From positions 5,378,838 to 5,442,837 of the forward strand of contig NZ_BDUD01000001.1 of the NCBI RefSeq assembly GCF_003113895.1: 64,000 nt of DNA, in the 5' to 3' direction. The notes below the pieces were generated by a model. It ran no database searches. It saw only the letters and a list, made by a program, of their open reading frames with translations, and had not been told where the DNA came from. The stretch comes from Nostoc commune NIES-4072. Lineage in GTDB: Bacteria; Cyanobacteriota; Cyanobacteriia; Cyanobacteriales; Nostocaceae. Position numbers and translations under genes: made by a program. Shown here piece by piece: positions 26,073 through 34,081 of the stretch. The stretch's first letter is position 1, and each line of letters starts with the position of its first letter.

Positions 26073-26745
26073 CTGATTTGCTCCTGAAATTTATTAATGA
26101 TTGCAAATATAATCTGAGACTTTCCGAAGCAAATTCAAGAAATTACCCGATTTTGCATTAATATTTAACACTTATTTTCACTACTTAATACAACGTGAGT
26201 TCAACGGCATTAATTCAGAACTTAGGCAAAAATCGCCAAAAAGCCTAATTTGTCGGACTGCTTTCTCTACAGGAGGCTGTGCGTCCGGTTGCTTTTTCAC
26301 TATGTCAAACTCACGTTAATGCATGTATCTATGGAATTATATCTACACAAAGAAGACGAGAACTATAATATTTCTCTATCAAAAGCATTAGATATTTTGA
26401 ATCGATTATAGCAATCCGACATGAAATAAAAGAACGTACTGAAGCTAAAAGTCCGTATTTATAAGCTTTTCAGCAATTTTGATTTTTAATTTCTTAAAAA
26501 GAAAAAATATAATTTTCATCTACCAAAAATCTGAAATCTAAAGATAACAATTTTCTATATCTAAAGAAATTAAATATTTGTTGTATTTGATCTAATAGTA
26601 TACTTCTGGCAGAAGATGTAAAAAAATATTAGGCATAGTAAATTAAAATCAATATTAATCAAGGTTCCTGAACAATTCGGGCAAGTGTGCTATACACGAG
26701 TTTGGAACAGCTTAAAACTTTGTTAAAATCAGCAACACACAAACT
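26073..26745. other. Intergenic region psaK / glycosyltransferase
   Basis: These 673 bases hold the psaK promoter region, an inverted-repeat element (26192-26317) and a very AT-rich stretch (26340-26640) upstream of the glycosyltransferase. No credible gene is present. Confidence 0.55.
26192..26317. mobile_element. Small inverted-repeat element (possible MITE or IS end remnant)
   Basis: AACGTGAGTT at 26192-26201 is matched in reverse by AACTCACGTT at 26308-26317, framing 126 bases with no ORF. The outer flanks (attaat / taatgc) extend the symmetry partly. This fits a non-autonomous element, but only one copy is in the window. Confidence 0.45.
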
Positions 26746-28119
26746 ATGAACTCTACCACCGAAAAACGTATCGCCTTGATTTCCGTCCACGGAGATCCGG
26801 CGATTGAAATAGGGAAAGAAGAAGCTGGGGGACAAAATGTTTATGTGCGTAACGTGGGTGAAGCACTAGCGCACCTGGGATGGCAAGTTGATATGTTTAC
26901 TCGCAAAGTGAGTCTGGAGCAAGACTCGATTGTTGAACACAGTGAGAATTGCCGCACTATTCGTTTAAAAGCTGGCCCCCTTGAGTTTGTGCCGCGAGAT
27001 GAAATTTTTGAATTTCTGCCAGAATTTGTAGATAATTTCCTCAAATTTCAAGTAAAAAATGACTTTACATACCAATTAGTTCACACTAACTATTGGCTCT
27101 CTAGTTGGGTGGGTATGGAGTTAAAGAAAATCCAACATAGTAAACAGATTCACACCTACCACTCTTTAGGAGCAGTCAAATACAACACCATAGAAAATAT
27201 TCCTCAGATTGCTACTGTGCGATTAGCAGTAGAAAAAGAGGTGTTGGAAAAAGCAGAGCGAATTGTAGCGACAAGTCCGCAAGAACAGCAACACATGCGA
27301 TCGCTAGTTTCCACTAAAGGTAATATCGACATCATTCCCTGTGGTACAGATATTCAGCGCTTTGGCTCGATTGCACGAGAAGCAGCCAGAGCTAAATTGG
27401 GGATTGATAAAGAAGCCAAAGTAGTATTATATGTAGGGCGTTTTGACCCACGCAAAGGGATAGAAACCTTGGTGCGTGCAGTAAACGAGTCTGGTTTACG
27501 TGACTCTAAAAATCTTCAGCTAATTATTGGTGGTGGTAGTACTCCAGGTAACAGCGACGGCATTGAGCGCGATCGCATTGAGCAAATCGTCAACGAATTG
27601 GGGATGATCAACTTTACCACTTTTGCTGGTCGTCTGAGTCAAGATATTTTGCCAACTTACTATGCAGCTGCTGATGTTTGCGTTGTTCCCAGTCACTACG
27701 AACCCTTTGGACTCGTAGCGATCGAAGCGATGGCAAGCGGTACACCAGTGGTAGCAAGTGATGTCGGCGGACTTCAGTTTACTGTAGTTAATGAAGAAAC
27801 TGGTTTATTGGCAGCACCGCAAGATGTAGATGCCTTTGCATCTGCCATTGACCGAATTCTTTTAGCTCCAGAATGGCGTGATGAATTGGGTAAAGCTGGT
27901 AGAAAGCGCGTCGAAACTAAGTTTAGCTGGGATGGTGTAGCACATCAACTGAGTGAACTTTACACCGAACTGTTGCAGCCACAACCAGTAGCATCAACAG
28001 CAAAAGAACTAGTAGAGTCAACAGCCGAACTAGTGCAGTCAGCAGCAAAAGAACTAGTGGAGTCAACAGTCGAATTAGTGCAGTCAACAGCAAAACAGCC
28101 AGTTTTGGTTGCTAAATAA
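26746..28119 (+). CDS. GT4-family glycosyltransferase
   Basis: A 457-residue protein with two Rossmann-like halves of a GT-B fold. The N-terminal loop EEAGGQNVYVRNVGEALAHLGW and VDMFTRK resemble sucrose-phosphate-synthase and sucrose-synthase-type GT4 enzymes. The C-terminal half has LYVGRFDPRKGIETL and the donor-binding SHYEPFGLVAIEAMASGTP with the E-x7-E motif. The acceptor is unknown; sucrose or polysaccharide metabolism is possible. The C-terminus ends in a Glu/Ser/Thr/Val-rich tail with a 15-residue tandem repeat (AKELVEST[A/V]ELVQS) not needed for catalysis. Confidence 0.88.
   Translation: MNSTTEKRIALISVHGDPAIEIGKEEAGGQNVYVRNVGEALAHLGWQVDMFTRKVSLEQDSIVEHSENCRTIRLKAGPLEFVPRDEIFEFLPEFVDNFLKFQVKNDFTYQLVHTNYWLSSWVGMELKKIQHSKQIHTYHSLGAVKYNTIENIPQIATVRLAVEKEVLEKAERIVATSPQEQQHMRSLVSTKGNIDIIPCGTDIQRFGSIAREAARAKLGIDKEAKVVLYVGRFDPRKGIETLVRAVNESGLRDSKNLQLIIGGGSTPGNSDGIERDRIEQIVNELGMINFTTFAGRLSQDILPTYYAAADVCVVPSHYEPFGLVAIEAMASGTPVVASDVGGLQFTVVNEETGLLAAPQDVDAFASAIDRILLAPEWRDELGKAGRKRVETKFSWDGVAHQLSELYTELLQPQPVASTAKELVESTAELVQSAAKELVESTVELVQSTAKQPVLVAK
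27995..28105. repeat. 45-bp tandem repeat in the 3' end of the glycosyltransferase gene
   Basis: Two units of 45 bases with a third partial unit encode AKELVEST and ELVQS blocks. Within each unit a degenerate shorter period is visible (gaactagt, gcagtca). Confidence 0.7.
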
Positions 28120-28499
28120 TTCTCTTGGGTAACAGATAATGGTGAATGGGTAACTTGGAAATAACCAATAATTTTATTTTCCTAGTCGTCACTGACCATT
28201 ACTCAATCATTTATTCTAAATATTCTCTAGGCTGAGTGATTTCCATTATTAGTTTAATTAGTGGAAATTACTTAGCCTATTTATTTATATACCTTGATAT
28301 GACAAAAATCGACACTAAAAAATGTATAAAAAGGGTAACCTATGATTTAAGTGCTGGGAGTCTGTCTGAATAATAGATTTCTGCGTTAGCTATCACCAAA
28401 CCAAGTAACCGCTATGATAGTTGAGGTCTGCTATGCTTTGACTAAACGAAGATAAAAGCATAGCGATCGCTACCATTTGAATGTTAACAACTAATCGCT
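28120..28499. other. Intergenic region glycosyltransferase / NFACT gene
   Basis: No gene is seen. There is a degenerate heptamer-like segment at about 28135-28200 and AT-rich sequence. The promoter of the NFACT gene should be in the last 150 bases, but no clear boxes are assigned. Confidence 0.5.
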
Positions 28500-30227
28500 T
28501 TGCAACCAGTTGACTTTACCACTCTCACAGCTGCTTGTAGCGAAATCCGCGCTAACTGGCTACCATCACGCTTAGAACAGGTTTACCAGCGCGATCGCTA
28601 CACTATTGCTATGGCATTACGCACCCTGAAACAGCGAGATTGGCTGCAAATTTCTTGGCATCCCCAAGCTGCACATATTTGCATCGGCGATCCACCACCG
28701 CGATCGCCAGATACCTTTACTTTTAGTCAACAACTGATACACCAATTAAATGGTTTAGCACTGGTAGCTATTGAAGCGATCGCCCCTTGGGAGCGGGTTA
28801 TCGATTTGCAATTTGCCCGTCGTCCCGGAGAAACCGCCCTATATCATGTCTATGCGGAAATCATGGGCAAGTATAGCAACGTCATCCTCACCGACGCCAA
28901 CAATATAATTATCACCGCAGCTCATCAAGTAAGTCAGCAACAATCTAGTGTCCGTCCCATCCAAACCGCACAACCTTATGAAACACCGCCAAAACTGACT
29001 GGAACTGTCCCCAGTTTGAACGAATCACAAGAACGTTGGCAAGAACGGGTAAGTTTAGTGCCAGGAGCAATCAAGCGGCAATTGCTGAAAAGTTATAGTG
29101 GCTTGAGTGCAGCACTACTGGAGTTAATGCTGCTAGAAGCAAATATCGCACCAGAAACATCCACCGATACTCTTAATCCTGACGATTGGCGACGGCTATT
29201 TGAACGTTGGCAAGAATGGCTGCAAGCATTGGATTCGGGTAAATTCCAACCCGCTTGGACAAAAGATGGCTACACCGTAATGGGTTGGGGTGCAGTTAAA
29301 AAGGTCAAGAATATCCAGGAGTTACTCAACCGCTACTACAGTAACCAAATTGACCAACAGTTATTTTCTCAATTGCGCCATCAGTTGAGCCAGAAATTGA
29401 ATAATATTCTGGCGAAATTACAGAATAAGGCTCAAACCTTTAAGACGCGCTTGCAGCAATCAGATCAAGCCGATGAATATCGACAGAAAGCTGATTTATT
29501 GATGGCTCACCTGCAAAACTGGGAACCAGGGATGAAAGAAATTATCCTTGCTGATTTTGATACAAATCTGCCAGTAGCGATCGCTCTGTTGCCAGATAAA
29601 AATGCTGTCCAAAATGCCCAAGGTCTTTACAAACAACACCAAAAGCTCAAACGCGCTCGTGCTGCCGTCGAACCGCTACTATTAGAAGTGCAGATAGAAA
29701 TTGAGTATTTAGAACAAGTAGAAGCTGCGATCGCTCAGATAGACACCTACCAAACAGCAGAAGATTTGCGAGCTTTAGAAGAAATCCGCGAAGAATTGAT
29801 TGGACAAAAGTATTTAGAAGATCCAGAATATCGCAGCCGCAGCGCCAATGAACCCCCCAGCACCAACTTTCATCGTTACCTGACCCCTAACGGCTTTGAA
29901 GTATTAATCGGTCGCAACAATCGCCAAAATGACCAATTGACCTTTCGTGTAGCTGGGGATTATGACTTATGGTTCCACGCTCAAGAAATTCCAGGGAGCC
30001 ATGTGCTATTACGTCTAGAACCCGGTGCTGTTGCAGAAGAAGCTGATTTACAATTTGTAGCTAATCTTGCCGCCTACTACAGTCGCGCCCGTCAGAGTGA
30101 ACAAGTGCCAGTAGTTTACACTCAGCTAAAACACGTTTACAAACCCAAAGGAGCAAAACCAGGAATTGCAATTTACAAGCAGGAAACCATCCTCTGGGGA
30201 AAACCACAAATGGTCGTTAGTCATTAG
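28500..30227 (+). CDS. NFACT-family protein (Rqc2/RqcH, FbpA-like)
   Basis: A 575-residue protein with TTG start (the family opening MQPVDFTTLTAACSEIRANWLPSRLEQVYQRD supports it). The NFACT-N domain covers about residues 1-200, a long coiled-coil middle (about 260-440) follows, and the C-terminal NFACT-R domain includes VLIGRNNRQNDQLTFRVAGDYDLWFHAQEIPGSHV. Family knowledge: bacterial RqcH binds stalled 50S subunits and adds alanine tails to incomplete chains. Cyanobacterial members are poorly studied, and an older annotation is fibronectin-binding protein. Confidence 0.9.
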   Translation: MQPVDFTTLTAACSEIRANWLPSRLEQVYQRDRYTIAMALRTLKQRDWLQISWHPQAAHICIGDPPPRSPDTFTFSQQLIHQLNGLALVAIEAIAPWERVIDLQFARRPGETALYHVYAEIMGKYSNVILTDANNIIITAAHQVSQQQSSVRPIQTAQPYETPPKLTGTVPSLNESQERWQERVSLVPGAIKRQLLKSYSGLSAALLELMLLEANIAPETSTDTLNPDDWRRLFERWQEWLQALDSGKFQPAWTKDGYTVMGWGAVKKVKNIQELLNRYYSNQIDQQLFSQLRHQLSQKLNNILAKLQNKAQTFKTRLQQSDQADEYRQKADLLMAHLQNWEPGMKEIILADFDTNLPVAIALLPDKNAVQNAQGLYKQHQKLKRARAAVEPLLLEVQIEIEYLEQVEAAIAQIDTYQTAEDLRALEEIREELIGQKYLEDPEYRSRSANEPPSTNFHRYLTPNGFEVLIGRNNRQNDQLTFRVAGDYDLWFHAQEIPGSHVLLRLEPGAVAEEADLQFVANLAAYYSRARQSEQVPVVYTQLKHVYKPKGAKPGIAIYKQETILWGKPQMVVSH

Positions 30228-30229
30228 TA

Positions 30230-30262
30230 ATTGGGCATTGGGCATTGGGCATTGGGCATGGA
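30230..30262. repeat. GGGCATT heptamer tandem repeat
   Basis: Four or so copies of TTGGGCA follow the NFACT stop, then a C-rich ccctgctccccctgctcc stretch near 30295. These are typical Nostocales short tandem repeats. Confidence 0.7.
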
Positions 30263-30424
30263 GAATTGGGTAATAATCAATAGTTTTTCTTCCCCTGCTC
30301 CCCCTGCTCCTCTACTCCCCTCCTTTTCTACCCTGCGATTTGCTGAATTATCCTGATAGATAGAAGCTTTTAAGCTTTATTCGGATCTTTTTTGATGAAG
30401 TTTCACGAAAAATCTGTGTTGACT

Positions 30425-30556
30425 GTTACAATATTGTTAAGAAAAGTTGCCCGTTGCATTTTGGGAACGCGCAATTGGGTTTTAACTCTCTTGAGAAGAC
30501 AACGCAAAAAAAAATTTTCCAGACCAGCTGTGGGAGGCTGGTCTTTTTGTTTTTTA
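30425..30556 (+). ncRNA. Possible small RNA unit ending in a strong terminator
   Basis: An intergenic segment without ORF starts near a TACAAT-like -10 box (30427-30432) and ends with AGACCAGC (30521-30528) pairing with GCTGGTCT (30537-30544), then TTTTGTTTTTT. A poly-A stretch precedes the stem. This could be an independent small RNA of about 110 bases or just the 3' end of the NFACT transcript. No known RNA family is recognised. Confidence 0.4.
30521..30556 (+). terminator. Strong intrinsic terminator
   Basis: An 8-bp perfect GC-rich stem with an 8-base loop (TGTGGGAG) is followed by an interrupted run of ten T residues. Confidence 0.85.
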
Positions 30557-30790
30557 ATGGGTCGTAGGATGTCCAAAAATAGCCAACGTGCCAATACGGT
30601 TCGGATAAGCATTTTTCACTTTCCTTGTGGTCTGGGGAAAGGGTAAGGGGTAAAGGGTAAAGGATGTATTGAAAACCTTTCCCCTTTTCCCTTTGCCCTT
30701 TAACCGAACCGTATTGCCCAACGTGCTATAAAACCACACCATTTTTACACCAATAACAAGCGCTGAAATAGAGTTATTTAGATAAACAAG

Positions 30791-30825
30791 AAACCCCTGA
30801 AGGCTAAGACTTTCAGGGGTTTTTA
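30791..30825. terminator. Terminator downstream of tRNA-Phe (bidirectional)
   Basis: AACCCCTGAA (30792-30801) pairs perfectly with TTCAGGGGTT (30812-30821). It lies 10 bases beyond the 3' end of tRNA-Phe, which is on the minus strand, and has T-rich tails in both directions. Confidence 0.8.
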
Positions 30826-30831
30826 TGATTA

Positions 30832-30904
<73 letters not shown>

Positions 30905-30979
30905 TGGGGCTTTTGTGAGCCACGATTAATCAATGTAGCAAACATCCAATAAAATAGCAAGCCCTTGGAGAAAAAAGAT

Positions 30980-31849
30980 TTACGCGGCTTTCAAATTCAA
31001 CTTAAACCAGATGAAAACGGCTACAAATAGCAGAAATTGCACAAGAACAATACTTGGGCCAGAAGCAAAGTTAAAAATACCTGACACAATGATGCCAGCA
31101 ATACTGCTAATAGAACCAACTATCACTGACATGATTAGAAAGCGGCTAAAGTGGTGACTCATCAGTTTGGCGGTGGAGGCGGGAATCACCAAAAAGGCGT
31201 TCACTAGTAAAACGCCGACAGCTTTAATCGCTACAGCAACGGCGAGTGAAAGCAAGACCACAAAAACGTAGCGGTACAACTGGACGGGAATACCTTGAAC
31301 TTGTGCTACATCGGGGTTAAGGGTCAATAAAATTTGCTGGCGCAGAGTTGATAATAAAAATATGCTGCCTCCCACAAGTACTAGCAGCGTCAAAATCAAA
31401 TCTGTGGTATCGATCGCTAGAATATCGCCGAACAGCACAGCCATCAAGTTGCCACGATATCCTTTAATTAGGCTAGTGAGAATCACACCGATCGCTAATG
31501 CCCCAGATAGGACTATGCTAAGGACGCTATCGCTACCTAAGTCGGTTTTGTCGATAAAGTAGAGGACAATAACCCCAAAAACCAACGTGAAAGGTAACAG
31601 CATCCAAGTCGGATTTATTTGTAGCAGCACACCTAACGCCACACCTACTAATGCTGCATGACCAACTGCGTGGCTGAAAAAAGATAACTGGCGCAAGGTG
31701 ACAAAACTACCCAACATCCCGCCAAGTATTCCCATCAACACAGCACCGACGATCGCACGCTGCATAAAAGGGAATGTTAACAAGCTTACCAAGTCATTAG
31801 TATTGGCGATCGCAAGCCTTGCTATCTGACAATCATTGAAGAAATTCAT
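30980..31849 (-). CDS. znuB: Metal ABC transporter permease (ZnuB-like)
   Basis: A 289-residue protein with about eight to nine hydrophobic helices, in the ABC-3 family (ZnuB/MntB/TroC). LRQLSFFSHAVGHAALVGVALG carries the coupling-helix motif that contacts the ATPase. It forms the membrane channel for zinc (or manganese). It is the last gene of znuA-znuC-znuB, 11 bases after the ATPase. The Zur-like box upstream of znuA favours zinc. Confidence 0.9.
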   Translation of the reverse strand: MNFFNDCQIARLAIANTNDLVSLLTFPFMQRAIVGAVLMGILGGMLGSFVTLRQLSFFSHAVGHAALVGVALGVLLQINPTWMLLPFTLVFGVIVLYFIDKTDLGSDSVLSIVLSGALAIGVILTSLIKGYRGNLMAVLFGDILAIDTTDLILTLLVLVGGSIFLLSTLRQQILLTLNPDVAQVQGIPVQLYRYVFVVLLSLAVAVAIKAVGVLLVNAFLVIPASTAKLMSHHFSRFLIMSVIVGSISSIAGIIVSGIFNFASGPSIVLVQFLLFVAVFIWFKLNLKAA

Positions 31850-31860
31850 ATTTATGGATA

Positions 31861-32637
31861 TTAATGTTGGTGCTGGTAACGGCTAAAACCTGGGCCGTAG
31901 GTTGCTAATAGGTTTTGCGGTGAAAGGGCAATTTCTGGCTTACCAGTACAAACAATGCTTTGATTCAGGCAAAGCACGCGATCGCAATGGCGATTTACCA
32001 TATCAATATCATGAGAGACTTGCAATACCGTCCAACCTTCCTGACGCTTTAATTCATTTAGCAAAGCGTAAAAATCTGCTGAACCTTGCACATCAACACC
32101 AGCAAAGGCTTCATCGAGTACCAAGAGTTTGCGAGGCATTACCAAACAATAAGCCAATAAAACCCGCTTGAGTTGACCACCGCTAAGAGTACCAATAGCT
32201 TGATGCTGTAAATGATAAGCATCGGTTCGCCGTAAAGCTTCTCCTACGGCTGCCGATTTTTCTCGGTCTTGTCTCCACAGCCTGGAGAAAAATAAATCCC
32301 CTTTTTTCGCTTCTTTGTCCCATCCAAGTCCTACTAATTCGCTCACAGAAATGGGAAAGCTGCGGTCAAAAATGAAGTTTTGCGGCATATAGCCCAACAA
32401 GTGACGTAAACGCCCCAGTCTTGCAATTGGACGACCTAAAATTTCAATCGTACCAGCACTTCGAGGTATCAAATCTAAAACTGCTTTTACCAGAGTACTT
32501 TTACCAGCACCATTGGGGCCGACGATAGCTGTATCTGTTCCTGGCAATAATTCAAAAGAAACATCTCGAACAGCTAGATAGCTGCCTTGATAAACAGTTA
32601 ATCCTTCTACTTTTAAAATAGCAATGTCATTAGTCAT
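31861..32637 (-). CDS. znuC: Metal ABC transporter ATP-binding protein (ZnuC-like)
   Basis: A 258-residue ABC ATPase. Walker A is GPNGAGKST, the signature LSGGQLKRV, Walker B LLVLDEAFAG, and the H-loop is VSHDID. It powers the ZnuB permease. The start ATG at 32637 is directly abutted by a heptamer repeat array, and its first codons (MTND) are themselves repeat-like. No Shine-Dalgarno is seen, so translation may depend on the repeat-rich leader. It lies 113 bases after znuA. Confidence 0.92.
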   Translation of the reverse strand: MTNDIAILKVEGLTVYQGSYLAVRDVSFELLPGTDTAIVGPNGAGKSTLVKAVLDLIPRSAGTIEILGRPIARLGRLRHLLGYMPQNFIFDRSFPISVSELVGLGWDKEAKKGDLFFSRLWRQDREKSAAVGEALRRTDAYHLQHQAIGTLSGGQLKRVLLAYCLVMPRKLLVLDEAFAGVDVQGSADFYALLNELKRQEGWTVLQVSHDIDMVNRHCDRVLCLNQSIVCTGKPEIALSPQNLLATYGPGFSRYQHQH

Positions 32638-32714
32638 TGGTCATTAGTCATTGGTCATTGGTCATTGGTCATTGGTCATTGGTCATTGGTCATTGGTCAT
32701 TGGTCATTGGTCAT
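32626..32714. repeat. TTGGTCA heptamer tandem array (STRR type)
   Basis: About twelve head-to-tail copies of CATTGGT/TTGGTCA separate znuA from znuC and run into the znuC start codon. The array is a known type of cyanobacterial short tandem repeat. Copy number probably varies between strains. Confidence 0.92.
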
Positions 32715-32750
32715 TTGCAAAGGACAAAGGACAACTGACAAATGACAAAC

Positions 32751-33764
32751 CTATTTACATGCCGTTTGCAGAGTTTGCAAGTTAGCTTTCATCGCCTTGA
32801 AATAATGCTGTGGATCTGTTTCGCCAGTTTCTAGAGAATCCAGAGGACGCAAAGTTAATTTTAAATCTTTGGAGAGGCTCGATAGAAGTTTGTTATCTAC
32901 TCCTGGTTCACTAAATAAAGCTTTAACTTTGTACTTCTTCACCGCATTGACTGCATTTTGCACATCCGTTGGTGAAAGTTGATCTTCGGGAATTTGTACT
33001 ACAGCAACTTGCTTGAGGTTATAGCGTTTAGCTAAATATGGAAACGCATCATGAAAGGTAATAAAGGTACAACTAGGAGTTTTTTGCAAAGTCAGTTGAA
33101 ATTCGCTGTTTAAACTTTCTAATTCTTTAATATAAGTCGCAGCATTCGCCTCATAAGTTGCTTTGTTCGCTGGGTCAGCAGCAATTAATCCATCCCGAAT
33201 ATTAGTTACTTGCTGTTTTGCCAAAACTGGATCTAACCAAACGTGAGGATTACCTTGGGTGTGTTCCTCGTCTTTTTCCTCTTGAGACGTTTTTACAACG
33301 GGTGAAATTTCATTTAAGGGTTTAATACCAATACTTGCATCAATTTCCGCTAATTTGCTGTTTTGGGCATTTTTAACAGTATTTTCCAGAAATCCCTCCA
33401 AACCTAAACCATTTTTTACTAACACATTCGCAGTTGCGATCGCTTTGACATTTTCGGGTGTCGCTTGGTATTCATGCACCTCCGTACCAGGTGGCACTAA
33501 AATTTCTACATCTGCCACATTCCCAGCTACTGCCTTAGTAAACAAATATATTGGCAAAAACGTTGTCACTACTTTAGTTTTTTCCGACTGCACCGACGGG
33601 GTAGAGGCAGCTTCCTGTGCTTGCGGCGACTGTTCGGAAGTTGTTCCCTGATTTGGATTCGATTGACTACAGCCAGTAGTTATTGACAACATCAGCAAAG
33701 CAATTATCGGCAAGATACCGCTTTTTTGCTTGCTTGTTCTAATTCCTCTACAATTCACAATCAC
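32751..33764 (-). CDS. znuA: Zinc ABC transporter substrate-binding lipoprotein (ZnuA-like)
   Basis: A protein of about 337 residues. GTG 33764 is chosen because GGGGAGA lies six bases upstream; a TTG at 33821 would nearly touch the Zur box. The signal peptide ends in LSITTGC, a lipobox, so it is a lipoprotein. Metal ligands of the cluster A-I family appear as His in PGTEVHEYQA, NPHVWLDP and ITFHDAFPY, and a short acidic/His loop (EEKDEEHTQGNPH) precedes the second one. It captures Zn2+ in the periplasm for ZnuBC. Confidence 0.92.
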   Translation of the reverse strand: MIVNCRGIRTSKQKSGILPIIALLMLSITTGCSQSNPNQGTTSEQSPQAQEAASTPSVQSEKTKVVTTFLPIYLFTKAVAGNVADVEILVPPGTEVHEYQATPENVKAIATANVLVKNGLGLEGFLENTVKNAQNSKLAEIDASIGIKPLNEISPVVKTSQEEKDEEHTQGNPHVWLDPVLAKQQVTNIRDGLIAADPANKATYEANAATYIKELESLNSEFQLTLQKTPSCTFITFHDAFPYLAKRYNLKQVAVVQIPEDQLSPTDVQNAVNAVKKYKVKALFSEPGVDNKLLSSLSKDLKLTLRPLDSLETGETDPQHYFKAMKANLQTLQTACK

Positions 33765-33828
33765 ATATTTTCTCCCCAAAACGGATGCTGACTCTGCCTC
33801 TGTCAAAATTCCTATTGACAAGTTTATA

Positions 33829-33843
33829 CTATAATAATTCTCA
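33829..33843 (-). promoter_or_regulatory. Zur (FurB)-like operator upstream of znuA
   Basis: The minus strand reads TGAGAATTATTATAG, matching the cyanobacterial Zur consensus TGATAATnATTATCA at 11 to 12 of 14 positions. It lies 65 bases upstream of the znuA start and 239 bases upstream of the divergent porin gene, so it could control both in response to zinc. Confidence 0.7.
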
Positions 33844-34081
33844 TTCTCATTTTAGGCACATAATATTATTCTGGATTTCCTGTGTAATGAATGACAACAA
33901 AACTTTTTTAGACGGTACAACCCTCTGCAATTTAGTTTTCCCTGAATAATTAGGGTTTCTTGACTTTTTTTGTTAAAAAGGTTGCTTACTTCTGATAAGA
34001 TTGCTGACAAATATTCTCATAAAATACACGTTTGAAAAAACGTGGTTTGGGTGTGAGTTGGATATCAGTGTGAGGAGAGAA
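33844..34081. other. Divergent promoter region znuA / porin
   Basis: AT-rich region between the Zur-like box and the porin start. A TTGACT hexamer at about 33959 may be part of the porin promoter. No small gene is evident. Confidence 0.45.

Noticed and set aside
32626..32714. Possible CRISPR array
   Set aside because: The units are 7 bases without unique spacers; this is a heptamer tandem repeat. No cas gene is in the window.
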